This document shows positions 9,040 through 18,927 of a stretch of DNA of 64,000 bases, one piece after another; position 1 is the stretch's first letter; every line of letters starts with the position of its first letter. The stretch comes from Fusobacterium varium (GTDB taxonomy: Bacteria > Fusobacteriota > Fusobacteriia > Fusobacteriales > Fusobacteriaceae). A program made the translations under genes and the position numbers. The notes below the pieces were generated by a model. The model was not told where the DNA came from, searched no databases, and worked only from the letters and a program-made list of their open reading frames with translations. The stretch covers positions 2,418,001-2,482,000 of the forward strand of contig LR134390.1 of NCBI GenBank assembly GCA_900637705.1, read 5' to 3'.

Positions 9040-10116
9040 TTACTCTTCTGAAACACTTGAAAGCATTTCTGCCTGACTGAATGTAATTAATGCATCAATC
9101 ATTTCATCAAGATCTCCATCTAAGAATGCTTCAAGCTGGTATACTGTAAATTTTATTCTGTGGTCTGTTATTCTTCCTTGTGGAAAATTGTAAGTTCTAA
9201 TTTTTTCAGATCTATCTCCAGTTCCTACTTGAAGTCTTCTTTCACTTTCCACTTGACTTCTTTGTTTTTCACATTCCATTTCAAAAAGTTTAGAAGCTAG
9301 ATGTTTCATTGCTTTTTCTCTATTTTTAAGCTGTGATCTTTCATCTTGACATTGAACAATGATACCAGTAGGCAGGTGAGTAATTCTAACTGCTGAGTCA
9401 GTCATATTTACGTGCTGTCCTCCAGCTCCCCCTGATCTGTATGTATCTATTTTAAGATCTCTTGGATCAATTTTTACTTCTTTTACATCTTCTACTTCTG
9501 GAAGTACAGCTACAGTAGCAGTAGAAGTATGTACTCTTCCAGCAGATTCAGTTTCAGGAACTCTCTGTACTCTATGTACTCCTGATTCAAATTTTAATCT
9601 AGAATAAGCTCCAAATCCATTTATACTGAATACTACTTCTTTTATTCCACCTATACCCATTTCCTGCTTTTCAATTATTTCTATTTTCCATTTTTTTCTT
9701 TCAGCATATCTTGAATACATTCTAAATAAATTTCCAGCAAAAAGGGCAGCTTCATCTCCTCCAGCTCCACCTCTTATTTCGATGATAACATTTTTATCAT
9801 CATTTTCATCTTTAGGAAGTAAAAGCACTTTTAATTCTTTTTCAAGTTCTGGAATAGATTCTTCGAGTTCCTTTAACTCTTCATGCATCATCTCTTTCAT
9901 TTCTTGATCTTTTTCAGTCTTAAGATTTTCTTTAATAAAGTCAAAATCTTCTATAACTCTTTTATATTCTTTATATTTTTCAACTATTGGAGTTATGTCA
10001 CTTAATGATTTATTACATTCCATCATTTTCTTAGGGTCTGCCAGTACCTCTGGGGAACCAAGCAGTTCATTTAATTCATCGAATCTTTTTACTACTTCTT
10101 CTAATTTTCCGAACAC
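9040..10116 (-). CDS. prfA: Peptide chain release factor 1
   Basis: RF1 recognises UAA/UAG and triggers peptide release. The catalytic SGGAGGQHVN loop is at about residues 227-236 and the recognition-domain segment RVPETESAGRVHTS precedes it. The 358-residue length is standard. It precedes prmC by two bases, an arrangement common in many bacteria where the methyltransferase modifies this GGQ. The start is preceded by GGAGATGAGAAAT. Confidence 0.95.
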   Translation of the reverse strand: MFGKLEEVVKRFDELNELLGSPEVLADPKKMMECNKSLSDITPIVEKYKEYKRVIEDFDFIKENLKTEKDQEMKEMMHEELKELEESIPELEKELKVLLLPKDENDDKNVIIEIRGGAGGDEAALFAGNLFRMYSRYAERKKWKIEIIEKQEMGIGGIKEVVFSINGFGAYSRLKFESGVHRVQRVPETESAGRVHTSTATVAVLPEVEDVKEVKIDPRDLKIDTYRSGGAGGQHVNMTDSAVRITHLPTGIIVQCQDERSQLKNREKAMKHLASKLFEMECEKQRSQVESERRLQVGTGDRSEKIRTYNFPQGRITDHRIKFTVYQLEAFLDGDLDEMIDALITFSQAEMLSSVSEE

Positions 10117-10207
10117 TATTTCTCATCTCCTTCTTCACACTATAACTTTATAATTATATCATAAACATATAAAAAAATCAATTTTCCTTAGACTGTAACA
10201 TAAAAAA

Positions 10208-10228
10208 GGACTGATTCTTTCTCAGTCC
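10208..10228 (-). terminator. Terminator upstream of prfA
   Basis: GGACTGA/TCAGTCC stem with a 7-base loop. On the minus strand it is followed by T6. It lies 12 bases after the stop of the MORN-type gene and ends the sigma-factor-side transcript before prfA. Confidence 0.85.
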
Positions 10229-10240
10229 ATCAATTTTTAT

Positions 10241-10765
10241 CTAATTATTATTCGGGAAAATATCTTTTGTTGTTTCTTCATCATCATCATATTGAAATCT
10301 TACTACATCTCCATTATTTTTGTAGAATATTCTTTCCTTTATTCTTCCATTTTCATAAAACTTGAAAGCTACTCCGGTTTTTTTCCCGTCATTAAAATGT
10401 CCCAATTCTTGAAGTTTAGAATTTTCATCAAAAATTATGTAGTTTCCTTCTTCTTTATCATCTTTATATACAACTCGATATTTTAACTGTCCATTTTCAT
10501 AAAAATAGAAATATTCTCCATTTTTTTTGTCATCTTTATATGAAATTTTTTCTTTCATATTTCCATTTTTATAAAATATAAACCAGTCCCCTAATTTTTT
10601 ATTATTCTTATAAGTTCCTTTCTCATATATTTTTCCATCTGAATAATATGAAAAATATTCTCCTGTGGTTTTATCCCACGAAACATCATAAACTTCTTTT
10701 CCAAAAACAACGCTGCTCATAACAAATGTAACTGCAATGAGTATCGCACACATAATCCTTTTCAC
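10241..10765 (-). CDS. Secreted MORN/YwqK-type repeat protein
   Basis: 174-residue protein with a signal peptide (hydrophobic ILIAVTFVMSSVVFG) followed by about five ~23-residue repeats of the pattern Y-x-N-G-x-x-K-x-x-x-x-Y-K-(D/N)-x-K-x-G (for example FYKNGNMKEKISYKDDKKNG, FYENGQLKYRVVYKDDKEEG). These are MORN-like/YwqK repeats, which form beta-hairpin stacks; such proteins in Fusobacteria are often labelled YwqK-family antitoxins, a label this sequence does not justify. I prefer the GTG start at 10765, 7 bases after GAGG, over the GTG at 10774 that overlaps it. Function unknown; probably periplasmic. Confidence 0.8.
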   Translation of the reverse strand: MKRIMCAILIAVTFVMSSVVFGKEVYDVSWDKTTGEYFSYYSDGKIYEKGTYKNNKKLGDWFIFYKNGNMKEKISYKDDKKNGEYFYFYENGQLKYRVVYKDDKEEGNYIIFDENSKLQELGHFNDGKKTGVAFKFYENGRIKERIFYKNNGDVVRFQYDDDEETTKDIFPNNN

Positions 10766-10788
10766 TGAATACACCTCATTTATTCTAT

Positions 10789-11210
10789 CTATTTGTTGTT
10801 TATCAGCCTTTGTTCATCATTTATTCTTCTAATAGCTATATCTCTAGCTTTCATATATTGTTCCTGAGTTATATATTTCTGCATTTCTATTTGACTTCTT
10901 ATTCTGTCTTTTAATATAGAAGCTTCTATTTGACCCATTTTATCAAAAGTTTATCTATTTGTTCAAGATTACTCTCTGGTCCTTCTAACACATATTTATT
11001 TACTTCTAATTCAAGTTGTTTTTTTTCTAATAGTAACATTTTATAATTTGTACTTACTTTTCCTACCATTCCTTTTGCTTTTTCTATATTTTCTTGAGAA
11101 ACTCCAACTTTTCTAAAATCTTCATCAGATACAATCCCTAATCCATCATTATTGGCAAATACTAGGGAAGAAAAGATAACTACAAATACGCTGCTTAAAA
11201 ATTTCCTCAT
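10789..11210 (-). pseudogene. Spy/LTXXQ-like periplasmic protein, broken by a one-base frameshift
   Basis: The first part (10926-11210) encodes a signal peptide (MRKFLSSVFVVIFSSLVFA) and a helical domain, then stops after DKLLIKWVK. A second frame, starting at an ATG at 10938, continues for 49 residues with MGQIEASILKDRIRSQ and YITQEQYMKARDIA. Joined by one extra T in the run opposite 10945-10948, the product reads IDKLFDKMGQIEASILKDR, the normal helix of Spy/CpxP-like (LTXXQ) periplasmic chaperones. So this is one ~140-residue gene with a missing base, either a sequencing error or a real lesion. It lies 12 bases downstream of the putative anti-sigma gene. Confidence 0.75.
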
Positions 11211-11222
11211 TCCTGTCCTCCA

Positions 11223-11540
11223 CTAAATTTGTACTTCTAATCCAAATAAATCATCTGTGTTTAAATCTATTTTTTTGTCATCAAAAATTGAATTGTTAAA
11301 AATATGATCCAAAGTGATGTCTTCCTTTATAGCTTTACTATCAGCAAAACTTCTATTAATTACATACTTATCCATACCTGCCATAGGTACTTCTTTGAAA
11401 AGCATTTGATAAGTAGAACTTGTAAAAATCCCTAATACAAATAAAGATAATGAAAATACTCCCCTTCTCTTATTCTTCCTTTTCTCCTCTTCTAAAAGAG
11501 TTTTATATATATTAGCTCTTACTCTTTCTTTAGGTGTCAT
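11223..11540 (-). CDS. Small membrane protein, putative anti-sigma factor
   Basis: 105 residues: a basic cytoplasmic N-terminus (TPKERVRANIYKTLLEEEKRK, KNKRR), one transmembrane helix (GVFSLSLFVLGIFTSST, about residues 27-45), and an acidic outer segment. I find no named family. It starts one base after the sigma-factor stop with a clear GGAGG, and has the topology of a single-pass anti-sigma factor. That role is inferred from position and topology only. Confidence 0.6.
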   Translation of the reverse strand: MTPKERVRANIYKTLLEEEKRKNKRRGVFSLSLFVLGIFTSSTYQMLFKEVPMAGMDKYVINRSFADSKAIKEDITLDHIFNNSIFDDKKIDLNTDDLFGLEVQI

Positions 11541-11541
11541 A

Positions 11542-11991
11542 CTAATTTCCTCCCATATCTTTAATAGCTTTATAATATACCGATTTCACTGTGGATATAT
11601 TCATATCCTTCATCTCAGCTATTTCCTTAAGCTTATAACCATATATGTCTTTTAAAACCACTATCTCCCGTTCCTGAAGAGAAAGTTCTTTTAACCGTTC
11701 CTCTAATATAAGAGGCGTGTCTACATCAGAGTTACATTCAAGAGCAAGTATCTCTTCATTTATATCAAGCTCTACTTTCCTTTTCCTAAAAAAATCATAT
11801 ATCTTGTTAATTGCTATTTTGTATATCCAAGTATAAATATTACTGTCAGCCCTAAATTTTTTCAAATTCTTATAAACACTCATAAAGACCTCCTGAGATA
11901 TATCCTCGGCATCTTCAGGATTCTTTACCACACCTAATATTTTGTAATATATCCTATCAAAATACTGTTCAAAAATCTCATCAAAGTCCAT
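11542..11991 (-). CDS. ECF-type RNA polymerase sigma factor
   Basis: Sigma-70 family protein of the extracytoplasmic-function group, 149 residues. Region 2 is IFEQYFDRIYYKILGVVKNPEDAEDISQEVFMSVYKNLKKF plus TWIYKIAINKIYDFFRKRK; region 4 is LSLQEREIVVLKDIYGYKLKEIAEM and STVKSVYYKAIKDM. I choose the ATG at 11991; the frame opens at a GTG at 12009 that has no site of its own, whereas GAGGG precedes this ATG. It heads a group with a membrane protein, a Spy-like protein and a MORN-repeat protein, suggesting an envelope-stress response. Confidence 0.85.
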   Translation of the reverse strand: MDFDEIFEQYFDRIYYKILGVVKNPEDAEDISQEVFMSVYKNLKKFRADSNIYTWIYKIAINKIYDFFRKRKVELDINEEILALECNSDVDTPLILEERLKELSLQEREIVVLKDIYGYKLKEIAEMKDMNISTVKSVYYKAIKDMGGN

Positions 11992-12057
11992 TATATTTTT
12001 ATCCCTCACAAACTGTTATATTTATTTAGACGATATAAGTTGGAAAAAAGTTTAGTT

Positions 12058-12489
12058 TTAAAAAGATTTTTTACTATTTATTCTTCCACCTACACTTATT
12101 TCAAATTTATTCCCTACTAAATCTACTACTGTATCATCTTGAACATTTATTATCTTTGTTGTAGTCATATTTCTTTCTAAATGACTTCTTCCTCCTCCAT
12201 TGCCATTATCTCCTTTTCCTCTTTTAAAAGAAAAATCCATAATTCCTCTTATCATTGGTGTTTCAGTATATGAAAGTCTATATTCTCCAGGTTCTACATA
12301 ATAAGGCACTCCTGAATCCAAAAATATATTTCTAACTTCTACACTTTGTATCTCATTTCTATTATAATTGACAATAAGAATTTTTCTTCCCTCTATTTTA
12401 TCAAGAGATATTTCATGACTGCTTTTTATTGAAGTACACCCTGTTACAATTGTTACAATTAACAGACTAATCAGATATTTTACCCTCAT
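12058..12489 (-). CDS. Lipoprotein of unknown function
   Basis: 143-residue putative lipoprotein: [18 protein letters not shown] with lipobox VTGC at residues 15-18, then a beta-rich domain with [13 protein letters not shown] and [20 protein letters not shown] do not recognise the family. GGAGG lies 9 bases before the ATG at 12489, which favours it over the ATG at 12498 that touches the site. The gene overlaps the end of ispG by 23 bases, so it is probably co-transcribed with it. Confidence 0.7.
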   Translation of the reverse strand: MRVKYLISLLIVTIVTGCTSIKSSHEISLDKIEGRKILIVNYNRNEIQSVEVRNIFLDSGVPYYVEPGEYRLSYTETPMIRGIMDFSFKRGKGDNGNGGGRSHLERNMTTTKIINVQDDTVVDLVGNKFEISVGGRINSKKSF

Positions 12490-13537
12490 TCTCTTCATCC
12501 TCCATTATCAATTTTTTTAATTCTATTAATATTTCAGATTCTTTTACTTTTTTTACAATCTGCCCTTTTTTAAAAAGTACTCCTTCTCCTTTTCCACCAG
12601 CTACACCATAATCAGCTTCTCTCGCTTCACCAGGTCCATTTACTACACAACCCATAACAGCTATCTTTATTTTACGGTTTTCCTTTTCAAATTCCTTTTC
12701 TACTTTTTTGGCAAGACCAATTAAATCTATTTCAGTTCTTCCACAAGTAGGACAAGAAACAATCTCCACTCCTGCTTCCCTTAGACCTAATACTTTAAGA
12801 ATTTCTCTAGCTACTTTTATTTCTTCTACTGGATCTTCTGTTAAAGATACTCTTATAGTATCACCAATCCCATCTATAAGAAGAGCTCCTATTCCTATAG
12901 ATGATTTTACTGTCCCTTGAAATGATGTTCCTGCTTCTGTAACTCCTAAATGAAGAGGATAATCTGTTTTTTGACTAATTTTTCTATATGCTTCTACCAT
13001 CATTTTTACATTACTTGATTTTAAAGAGATAATTATATCATGAAAATTATTTTTTTCCAACAAACCAATATGATACATTGCACTTTCTACCATAGCATCA
13101 GCAGTTGGGCTTCCATATTTTTTTAATATCTCTTTTTCTAATGAGCCTGAATTTACTCCTATTCTTATTGGAATTTTTCTTTCTTTTGCTTTTTGAACTA
13201 CTTTAGCTACATTTTCATCAGCACCTATATTTCCAGGATTTATTCTCAGTTTATCTATTCCATTTTCCATAGCAGCAATAGCAAGCTTATAATCAAAGTG
13301 TATATCAGCAGCTAAAGGGATTGAAACTCTTTTTTTTATCTCTTTTACAGCTTCTGCTGCCTCTATATTATTTATAGTCATTCTTACAAGTTGACACCCT
13401 GCAGCTTCTAATCTTTTTATTTGAGCTACTGTTGCTTCTACATCACTTGTTATAGTATTGGTCATAGACTGAATAATAATATCATTATCTCCACCTATTA
13501 TTATATTCCCTACTCTTACTTCTCTCGTTTTTTTCAT
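12467..13537 (-). CDS. ispG: (E)-4-hydroxy-3-methylbut-2-enyl-diphosphate synthase
   Basis: IspG (GcpE) converts MEcPP to HMBPP in the non-mevalonate isoprenoid pathway using a [4Fe-4S] cluster. The 356-residue protein has the TIM-barrel start [38 protein letters not shown], and the C-terminal cluster cysteines in CPTCGRTE and [11 protein letters not shown]. The window also holds ispA, which uses the end products. It overlaps the downstream lipoprotein gene. Confidence 0.95.
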   Translation of the reverse strand: MKKTREVRVGNIIIGGDNDIIIQSMTNTITSDVEATVAQIKRLEAAGCQLVRMTINNIEAAEAVKEIKKRVSIPLAADIHFDYKLAIAAMENGIDKLRINPGNIGADENVAKVVQKAKERKIPIRIGVNSGSLEKEILKKYGSPTADAMVESAMYHIGLLEKNNFHDIIISLKSSNVKMMVEAYRKISQKTDYPLHLGVTEAGTSFQGTVKSSIGIGALLIDGIGDTIRVSLTEDPVEEIKVAREILKVLGLREAGVEIVSCPTCGRTEIDLIGLAKKVEKEFEKENRKIKIAVMGCVVNGPGEAREADYGVAGGKGEGVLFKKGQIVKKVKESEILIELKKLIMEDEENEGKISD

Positions 13538-13558
13538 TTTTTCATCTCCTAAACAAAG

Positions 13559-13582
13559 AAGTCCTGTTGATAAACAGGACTT
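13559..13582 (-). terminator. Terminator between the LysM-M23 gene and ispG
   Basis: Perfect 10-bp stem AAGTCCTGTT/AACAGGACTT with a 4-base loop. On the minus strand it is followed by CTTTGTTT, a modest T-tract. It separates rho and the LysM gene from ispG, 22 bases upstream of the ispG start. Confidence 0.75.
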
Positions 13583-13591
13583 GTCTTATTC

Positions 13592-14644
13592 TTATTTTCT
13601 TGTTAAGTGACTCATAGGATTTTCTGTTTTTCCATTTTTTCTAACTTCAAAATGAAGATGAGGTCCTGTCACTCTTCCAGACATTCCTGTTTTTCCTATT
13701 AATTCACCTTTATTAACATTCTGCCCAACTTTTACACCAATTTTATCCAAATGAGCATATCTAGTTTCATAACCATTAGAATGTTTTATTATTATTATTT
13801 TTCCATATCCATTCATATATCCAGCATAGCTTACTTTTCCACTCTGAGCTGCACGTAAAGGTACATATCTTGCTTTTAAATCTACTCCAGCATGAAATAT
13901 ATATCTCTTTAAAACTGGATGAAACCTACTTCCATATGGGCTGTTTACTCCTTTATATTCAACAGGAAATCTAAATCCTGCACTTGCTACTGTTATTCCA
14001 CCTTTTCCAGAATTAGCTAAAACCCTTATATCTGGATTTTTCAAAAATATATCCTGTCCAACTTTAAGATTTTTTGCGTCTATATCATTATATGCTGTTA
14101 TATCATCAAGTTTCATTTTAAACTTTGAAGCTATTTTAGATAGGGAATCTCCTTTTTGAACTTTATAGAATATTCCATTCTCAGAAACGATAGTTAATTT
14201 TTGCCCTATCTTTAAATTTTTCACTGAAACATTAGGATTATTTGCAAGAAGCATATTCATTGTCATTCCATTTGCTTCAGCTATTTGAGAAATTGTATCT
14301 CCCTGTTTAACTATATATTCACTTTTTACAGGTAATTTTTTCTCAGTAGACATAATCTGATTTATAGCAGTTTCTCTAATTCCGTCCTTGTCTGTCCCTG
14401 TATTTCCAGTATCTTTTTTATCAAATCCTATTGGCTTATATTCATTGGCAAAATTATACTCCTTCTCAAAAGTATAAAAACTATCATTTAATAGAGTAAC
14501 TCCACCATTTGTTTCTTCAGTTGTATCATAATAATCTGTAAATTTTTTTAAATCCACCACTTCTTCTTTAAAAGGATTGGCAAACTCTATTCCGAAATAA
14601 AAAACAACTGCTAATATTATAAAAACTTTTATTTTAGATTTCAT
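13592..14644 (-). CDS. LysM-M23 cell-wall metallopeptidase or activator
   Basis: 350 residues from the preferred start. There is an N-terminal membrane anchor or signal ([20 protein letters not shown]), a linker, and two LysM domains ([18 protein letters not shown]...GQKLTI and [18 protein letters not shown]...GQDIFL) that bind peptidoglycan. The C-terminal M23 domain has [44 protein letters not shown] and [10 protein letters not shown]; the zinc ligands H-x3-D and H-x-H are intact, so it may be an active endopeptidase. I choose 14644, because the ATG at 14671 has no site and lies deep inside rho; GAGAGGAAG precedes 14644. Confidence 0.9.
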   Translation of the reverse strand: MKSKIKVFIILAVVFYFGIEFANPFKEEVVDLKKFTDYYDTTEETNGGVTLLNDSFYTFEKEYNFANEYKPIGFDKKDTGNTGTDKDGIRETAINQIMSTEKKLPVKSEYIVKQGDTISQIAEANGMTMNMLLANNPNVSVKNLKIGQKLTIVSENGIFYKVQKGDSLSKIASKFKMKLDDITAYNDIDAKNLKVGQDIFLKNPDIRVLANSGKGGITVASAGFRFPVEYKGVNSPYGSRFHPVLKRYIFHAGVDLKARYVPLRAAQSGKVSYAGYMNGYGKIIIIKHSNGYETRYAHLDKIGVKVGQNVNKGELIGKTGMSGRVTGPHLHFEVRKNGKTENPMSHLTRK

Positions 14645-15890
14645 TTTTAGTCTTCCTCTCCCCTTTTTCATAAAATTCTAGAAGCTTCTTATTACTTTCT
14701 GTATTAAGTATAGTATCTATAAGCTTTCTTGAAGCTGTTGCTCTATCATATTGTGCTAAATATCTTCTTATGCTCCAAATACTTTCTAATTCATTTTTAG
14801 GTATTAAAAGCTCTTCTTTTCTAGTTCCTGAACGTTGAATATCTATAGCTGGAAATATTCTCAATTCAGCTAAATTTCTATCTAAATGTATATCACAATT
14901 TCCTGTTGATTTAAATTCTTCATATATGATATCGTCCATTTTACTTCCTGTATCTACAAGAACAGTTGCTATAATAGTAAGGCTTCCTCCCTTTCTTATA
15001 TTCCTAGCTGTTCCAAAGAAATTTTTAGGATAATATAAAGCTGTAGGATCAATCCCTCCAGATATCAACTTTCCACTTGATGGAATAACTATATTATATG
15101 CTCTTGCAAGTCTTGTAAGAGAATCCATAAGTATTACTATATCTTCTCCATTTTCAACTTTTCTTTTCGCTCTTTCTAATATCATTTCTGTTACTTTTAT
15201 ATGATTTCTTGGATCTTCATCAAATGTTGAGGCAAATACTTGGGCTCCTATTACTGATTCTTTTATGTCTGTAACCTCTTCTGGTCTTTCATCTATCAGA
15301 AGTATCCACACTTCTGCTTCTTTATTCTGCTCTATCATTGAGTTTGCTATACTGCTTATGAGCATAGTTTTCCCTGCTTTTGGTGGAGCTATTATCAAAG
15401 CTCTCTGACCTTTTCCAATTGGTGCAACAAGGTCTATTATCCTTCCTGAAACATTTTTTCTATCAGTTTCCAGAATAAATCTCTCAGTTGGATAAGCTGG
15501 TACAAGATCTTCAAAAGGTACTCTTGACTCAGCAGCTTCTAATGTTCCACTATTTACTAGTAAAACTCTTCTTAAAGCATAGTTTTTTTCATCTCCCGAA
15601 GGTTCTCTTACTTCTCCAACTACTATGTCTTCAGTTCTTAATTTAAACTTCCTCACTTGTGAAGCTGATACATAGACATCTTTTTCTACACTTGTATTTC
15701 TTAAAAAACCATAACCATCAGGTAATACTTCTAAGCTCCCCCAAGCAATATCCAATCCTTCTTTTTCTTCAATATCTTTTTCTATCAATTCTTTCAGTTC
15801 AGATTTTTTTATTCCATTTTTATATTCTATCCCCAACTGTTTTGCTATCTCTTGAAGTTCTTTTAAAAGAAATCTATCCAACTTATCCAT
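14634..15890 (-). CDS. rho: Transcription termination factor Rho
   Basis: Hexameric RNA helicase for factor-dependent termination. N-terminal Rho_N helices ([17 protein letters not shown]), the RNA-binding cold-shock fold ([14 protein letters not shown] near residue 52), Walker [11 protein letters not shown] (about 168-177) and Walker [18 protein letters not shown] are all visible. At 418 residues it has the minimal Rho length without the long insertions of some phyla. GAGGTGGAT precedes the ATG at 15890, which I prefer over the GTG at 15896. It overlaps the LysM-M23 start by 11 bases. Confidence 0.95.
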   Translation of the reverse strand: MDKLDRFLLKELQEIAKQLGIEYKNGIKKSELKELIEKDIEEKEGLDIAWGSLEVLPDGYGFLRNTSVEKDVYVSASQVRKFKLRTEDIVVGEVREPSGDEKNYALRRVLLVNSGTLEAAESRVPFEDLVPAYPTERFILETDRKNVSGRIIDLVAPIGKGQRALIIAPPKAGKTMLISSIANSMIEQNKEAEVWILLIDERPEEVTDIKESVIGAQVFASTFDEDPRNHIKVTEMILERAKRKVENGEDIVILMDSLTRLARAYNIVIPSSGKLISGGIDPTALYYPKNFFGTARNIRKGGSLTIIATVLVDTGSKMDDIIYEEFKSTGNCDIHLDRNLAELRIFPAIDIQRSGTRKEELLIPKNELESIWSIRRYLAQYDRATASRKLIDTILNTESNKKLLEFYEKGERKTKNEI

Positions 15891-15907
15891 ATCCACCTCA
15901 GTTAATC

Positions 15908-17218
15908 TTAATCTACAATATCACCATATAAAGTCCATGTTTTACAATCATTTATTTTTACATTTACAAAAGTTCCTTCTAGGGATTTATCTCCTTTGAA
16001 TAAAACTATTTTATTAGTTGATGTTCTTCCAGTAAGAACATCTTTGTTCTTTTTACTTTCTCCTTCTACTAATATTCTTACTATTTTTCCTCTATAAGTT
16101 TCACTTTCTGCTAATGAACAGCTATTTTGAACTTCTATCAGTCTTTGAAGTCTTTCTTTTTTTACTTCTGAATCTATTTGATTATCCATATCTGCTGCTT
16201 TTGTTCCTTGTCTTATTGAGTACATAAACATAAATGAATTTTCAAATTGTATTCTTTTTACTACATCTAAAGTATCTAAAAAATCTTCCTCTGTTTCTCC
16301 TGGAAATCCAACTATTATATCAGCAGTAAGAGCTACTCCTGGTATTTTTTCTTTTATCTTTTCAGCAAGAGCTATATACTGTTCTTTTGTATATCCTCTG
16401 TTCATCATTTTTAAAATCCTTGTAGATCCTGATTGTAATGGAAGATGTAATGATTTTGCTATCTTATCATTTTTAGCTATAACATCTATTACTTCATCAG
16501 AAAAATCTCTTGGGTGTGGAGAAATAAATCTTACTAAGAAATCCCCTTCAACTTTACATATTTCTTCTAAAAGTTTTGCAAAGTTATCTCCATTTTTAAA
16601 ATCTTTCCCATAGGAATTTACATTTTGTCCCAAAAGTATTATTTCCTTATATCCCTTTTCTACATATTGTTTTACATCATGTATTATTTCATCTAAAGGT
16701 ACTGATCTTTCTCTTCCTCTAACATATGGAACAATACAATAAGTACAAAAGTTATTACAACCATAAGTTATTGATATTGATGCTGTTTTTTTTGAATCAA
16801 AATCAGCATCTAACCTTGGAGGTAATTCATCTTCACAATCAGTATAGATAATATGTTTATTTGTTTTATGTTCTATATCATCTATTGCCTGAGGTATTCT
16901 TCCTATATTTTGGTTTCCCATTATTATATCTATCTGAGGAAATTTCTTTAAAAGTTCTTTCCCCTGCTCCTGAGCAAAGCAACCAGTAATCCCTATAATA
17001 CTTCCTCTTTTTTCTTTTATATGTTTTAATTCTCCTAATTTTCCATATATTTGCGTTGCTGCTCCTTCTCTTACTGTACATGTATTAAGAAAAATTGCGT
17101 CTGATTCCTCTATATTTTCAGTTATTTCATATCCTATATTTTGAAAGATTTTCTTTATTTTAGCACTTTCATTTACATTCATCTGACATCCATATGTTAT
17201 AATCGATGCTTTTTTCAC
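15908..17218 (-). CDS. miaB: tRNA-2-methylthio-N6-isopentenyladenosine synthase
   Basis: MiaB is a radical-SAM methylthiotransferase acting on i6A37 of tRNA. N-terminal UPF0004 cysteines are C11 (YGCQMN), NTCTVREGA and GCFAQEQG; the radical-SAM triad is CNNFCTYC, followed by [14 protein letters not shown] domain occupies the last ~65 residues ([13 protein letters not shown]...). 436 residues is normal. It precedes rho by 17 bases. Confidence 0.95.
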   Translation of the reverse strand: MKKASIITYGCQMNVNESAKIKKIFQNIGYEITENIEESDAIFLNTCTVREGAATQIYGKLGELKHIKEKRGSIIGITGCFAQEQGKELLKKFPQIDIIMGNQNIGRIPQAIDDIEHKTNKHIIYTDCEDELPPRLDADFDSKKTASISITYGCNNFCTYCIVPYVRGRERSVPLDEIIHDVKQYVEKGYKEIILLGQNVNSYGKDFKNGDNFAKLLEEICKVEGDFLVRFISPHPRDFSDEVIDVIAKNDKIAKSLHLPLQSGSTRILKMMNRGYTKEQYIALAEKIKEKIPGVALTADIIVGFPGETEEDFLDTLDVVKRIQFENSFMFMYSIRQGTKAADMDNQIDSEVKKERLQRLIEVQNSCSLAESETYRGKIVRILVEGESKKNKDVLTGRTSTNKIVLFKGDKSLEGTFVNVKINDCKTWTLYGDIVD

Positions 17219-17474
17219 TCTATTCCTCCTAAAACTATTGCTGCTTATGTCTATTTTTTATTATAACAATTTTTTTATTGTTTTACAAACAATAAAATAA
17301 AAAAAGTACCATCTTTTTATAATAATTCTTTAGAGTTTTTACGAACAAAAGGATAATAAACAACTTTTTAAATTTTATCATTTTTTTATGACCTAAGCAT
17401 GTCAAAAAATTTTCTCCAGCATTGTCAGAAATATTATGAATGATATAATATAGAAAAAGGAGATGATAAAATAT

Positions 17475-18152
17475 ATGCTGTATCAGGGAAAAATATTTAA
17501 AAATCAAAAATTTATAATTAACCATTTATTAGCATATGGCTTTATTCAAAAAGATGACCAATATATTTATTCAGTAAATTTAATGAAAAATTCTTTCACT
17601 CTAAATATAAGTATAAAAATACCTAATGAAATAAAAATAAAAATTATTGATTTAGAAACTAATGAAGAATATATCCCTGCTTATATTCAAAATATAAATG
17701 GAGGATTTGTTGGAAAAATACAAAAAGAATGTGAATCAGTACTTACTGACATTGCTGAAAAATGCACAATAAAAGAAATATTTAAAAGTGATTATGCTAA
17801 AAAAATTATAAAATATATATCAGAAAAATATAAAACTGAGCCAGAATATCTATGGGATAAAACACCAAACAATGCTGTTTTCCGTGAAAAATCAAGTGGA
17901 AAATGGTATGTAGCTCTATTGGAAGTTGAAAAAAACAAAATTGGAATAAAAGAAGAAGGTAAAATTGAAATTATTGATTTAAAAGCTACCCCAGATAAAA
18001 TATCCTCTATTGTAGATAATATTAATTATTTACCTGGTTATCACATGAATAAAAAACATTGGCTTACTATTAAATTAGATGGTTTAGTCCCAATTAAAAC
18101 AATTTATTCATTGATAGATGAAAGTTTCAATATTATAAAGAAAAAAAGATAA
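17475..18152 (+). CDS. MmcQ/YjbR-family protein
   Basis: 225-residue protein whose C-terminal half (about residues 105-225) matches the MmcQ/YjbR fold: ISEKYKTEPEYLWDKTPNNAVFR, KWYVALLEV, IIDLKATPDKIS, LPGYHMNKKHWLTIKLDG and IYSLIDESFNII. The N-terminal ~95 residues form the extra domain seen in Fusobacterium and Firmicutes homologues. The family is CyaY-like in fold and lacks a firm function. I prefer the ATG at 17475 because AAGGAG abuts the ATG at 17463 and lies 12 bases before this one, though either start is possible. It is a single plus-strand gene in a minus-strand region. Confidence 0.7.
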   Translation: MLYQGKIFKNQKFIINHLLAYGFIQKDDQYIYSVNLMKNSFTLNISIKIPNEIKIKIIDLETNEEYIPAYIQNINGGFVGKIQKECESVLTDIAEKCTIKEIFKSDYAKKIIKYISEKYKTEPEYLWDKTPNNAVFREKSSGKWYVALLEVEKNKIGIKEEGKIEIIDLKATPDKISSIVDNINYLPGYHMNKKHWLTIKLDGLVPIKTIYSLIDESFNIIKKKR

Positions 18153-18192
18153 ACTTTCTATTTTTATTATTTCAAACTTTATAATATAAAAA

Positions 18193-18226
18193 AATCTCCC
18201 TTTTAAAATTATTCAAAAGGGAGATT
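18193..18226 (-). terminator. Terminator of the ato operon
   Basis: Perfect 12-bp stem AATCTCCCTTTT/AAAAGGGAGATT with a 10-base loop. On the minus strand it runs into T7. It lies 18 bases past the atoA stop and may also serve the convergent YjbR-like gene. Confidence 0.9.
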
Positions 18227-18244
18227 GATATCAAGCTTATTCAA

Positions 18245-18910
18245 TTAAAGTGATAATATTTTCACATCATCAGCAACTTTTAATTCTGCTCCTGTAGATG
18301 CTTTTATATCTTCAATTGAAGAATAAGGACTTACCTCAGTAAGAACTAATCCTTCTGGAGTTACTTTTATAACACCTTTTTCAGTAATTATTAAGTTTAC
18401 TTGATTAGCAGCTGTTAATGGAAGATCACATTTTTCAAGGATTTTTACTGCTCCTTTAGCTGTATGTTCCATAGCAACTATAACTTCTTTAGCTCCAACT
18501 ACAAGGTCCATAGCTCCCCCCATTCCAGGAACCATTTTTCCAGGAACCATCCAGTTTGCCAAATTTCCTTCTTTATCTACTTGAAGAGCTCCAAGAACAG
18601 TCACATCTACATGTCCTCCTCTTATAATTCCAAAAGAAGTACAAGAATCAAAGAATTGTGCTCCTGGAAGAACAGTCACAAATCCTGCCCCTGCATTTAC
18701 TATATCTTTATCCTCTTTTCCAGGTTCTGGAGCTGGTCCTACTCCAATAATTCCATTTTCTGATTGGAATACAACATCTATTCCCTCTGGTACATAGTTA
18801 GCTACTAAAGTAGGAAGTCCTATTCCTAGGTTTACTACATATCCATCTTTAAATTCTTCTGCAACTCTTTTTGCAATATATTCTCTTACTAATTTTTTAT
18901 CTAATTCCAT
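18245..18910 (-). CDS. atoA: Butyrate/acetoacetate CoA-transferase subunit B
   Basis: Beta subunit of a family I 3-oxoacid CoA-transferase. The catalytic glutamate sits in QSENGIIGVG (E51 from this start), preceded by NLGIGLPTLVANYVPEG. With AtoD it moves CoA between acetoacetate or butyrate and acetyl-CoA, a step in short-chain acid use and in butyrate formation. The frame is also open to a GTG at 18922 with AGGAG close upstream, so the start is uncertain by four codons. It follows atoD by 17 bases. Confidence 0.93.
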   Translation of the reverse strand: MELDKKLVREYIAKRVAEEFKDGYVVNLGIGLPTLVANYVPEGIDVVFQSENGIIGVGPAPEPGKEDKDIVNAGAGFVTVLPGAQFFDSCTSFGIIRGGHVDVTVLGALQVDKEGNLANWMVPGKMVPGMGGAMDLVVGAKEVIVAMEHTAKGAVKILEKCDLPLTAANQVNLIITEKGVIKVTPEGLVLTEVSPYSSIEDIKASTGAELKVADDVKILSL

Positions 18911-18927
18911 TTCCTGATTCACCTCTC

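Noticed and set aside
10241-10765. YwqK-type toxin-antitoxin system
   Set aside because: Only MORN-like repeats and a signal peptide are visible; there is no adjacent toxin-like gene, so the antitoxin label is not supported.
13592-14671. Longer start for the LysM-M23 protein at 14671
   Set aside because: That ATG lies within the rho gene with no ribosome site; the ATG at 14644 has one and gives a normal membrane anchor.
17283-17525. 80-codon minus-strand frame before the YjbR-like gene
   Set aside because: Composition is AT-driven (F, L, I, Y, K) and it overlaps the start of a better-supported gene.
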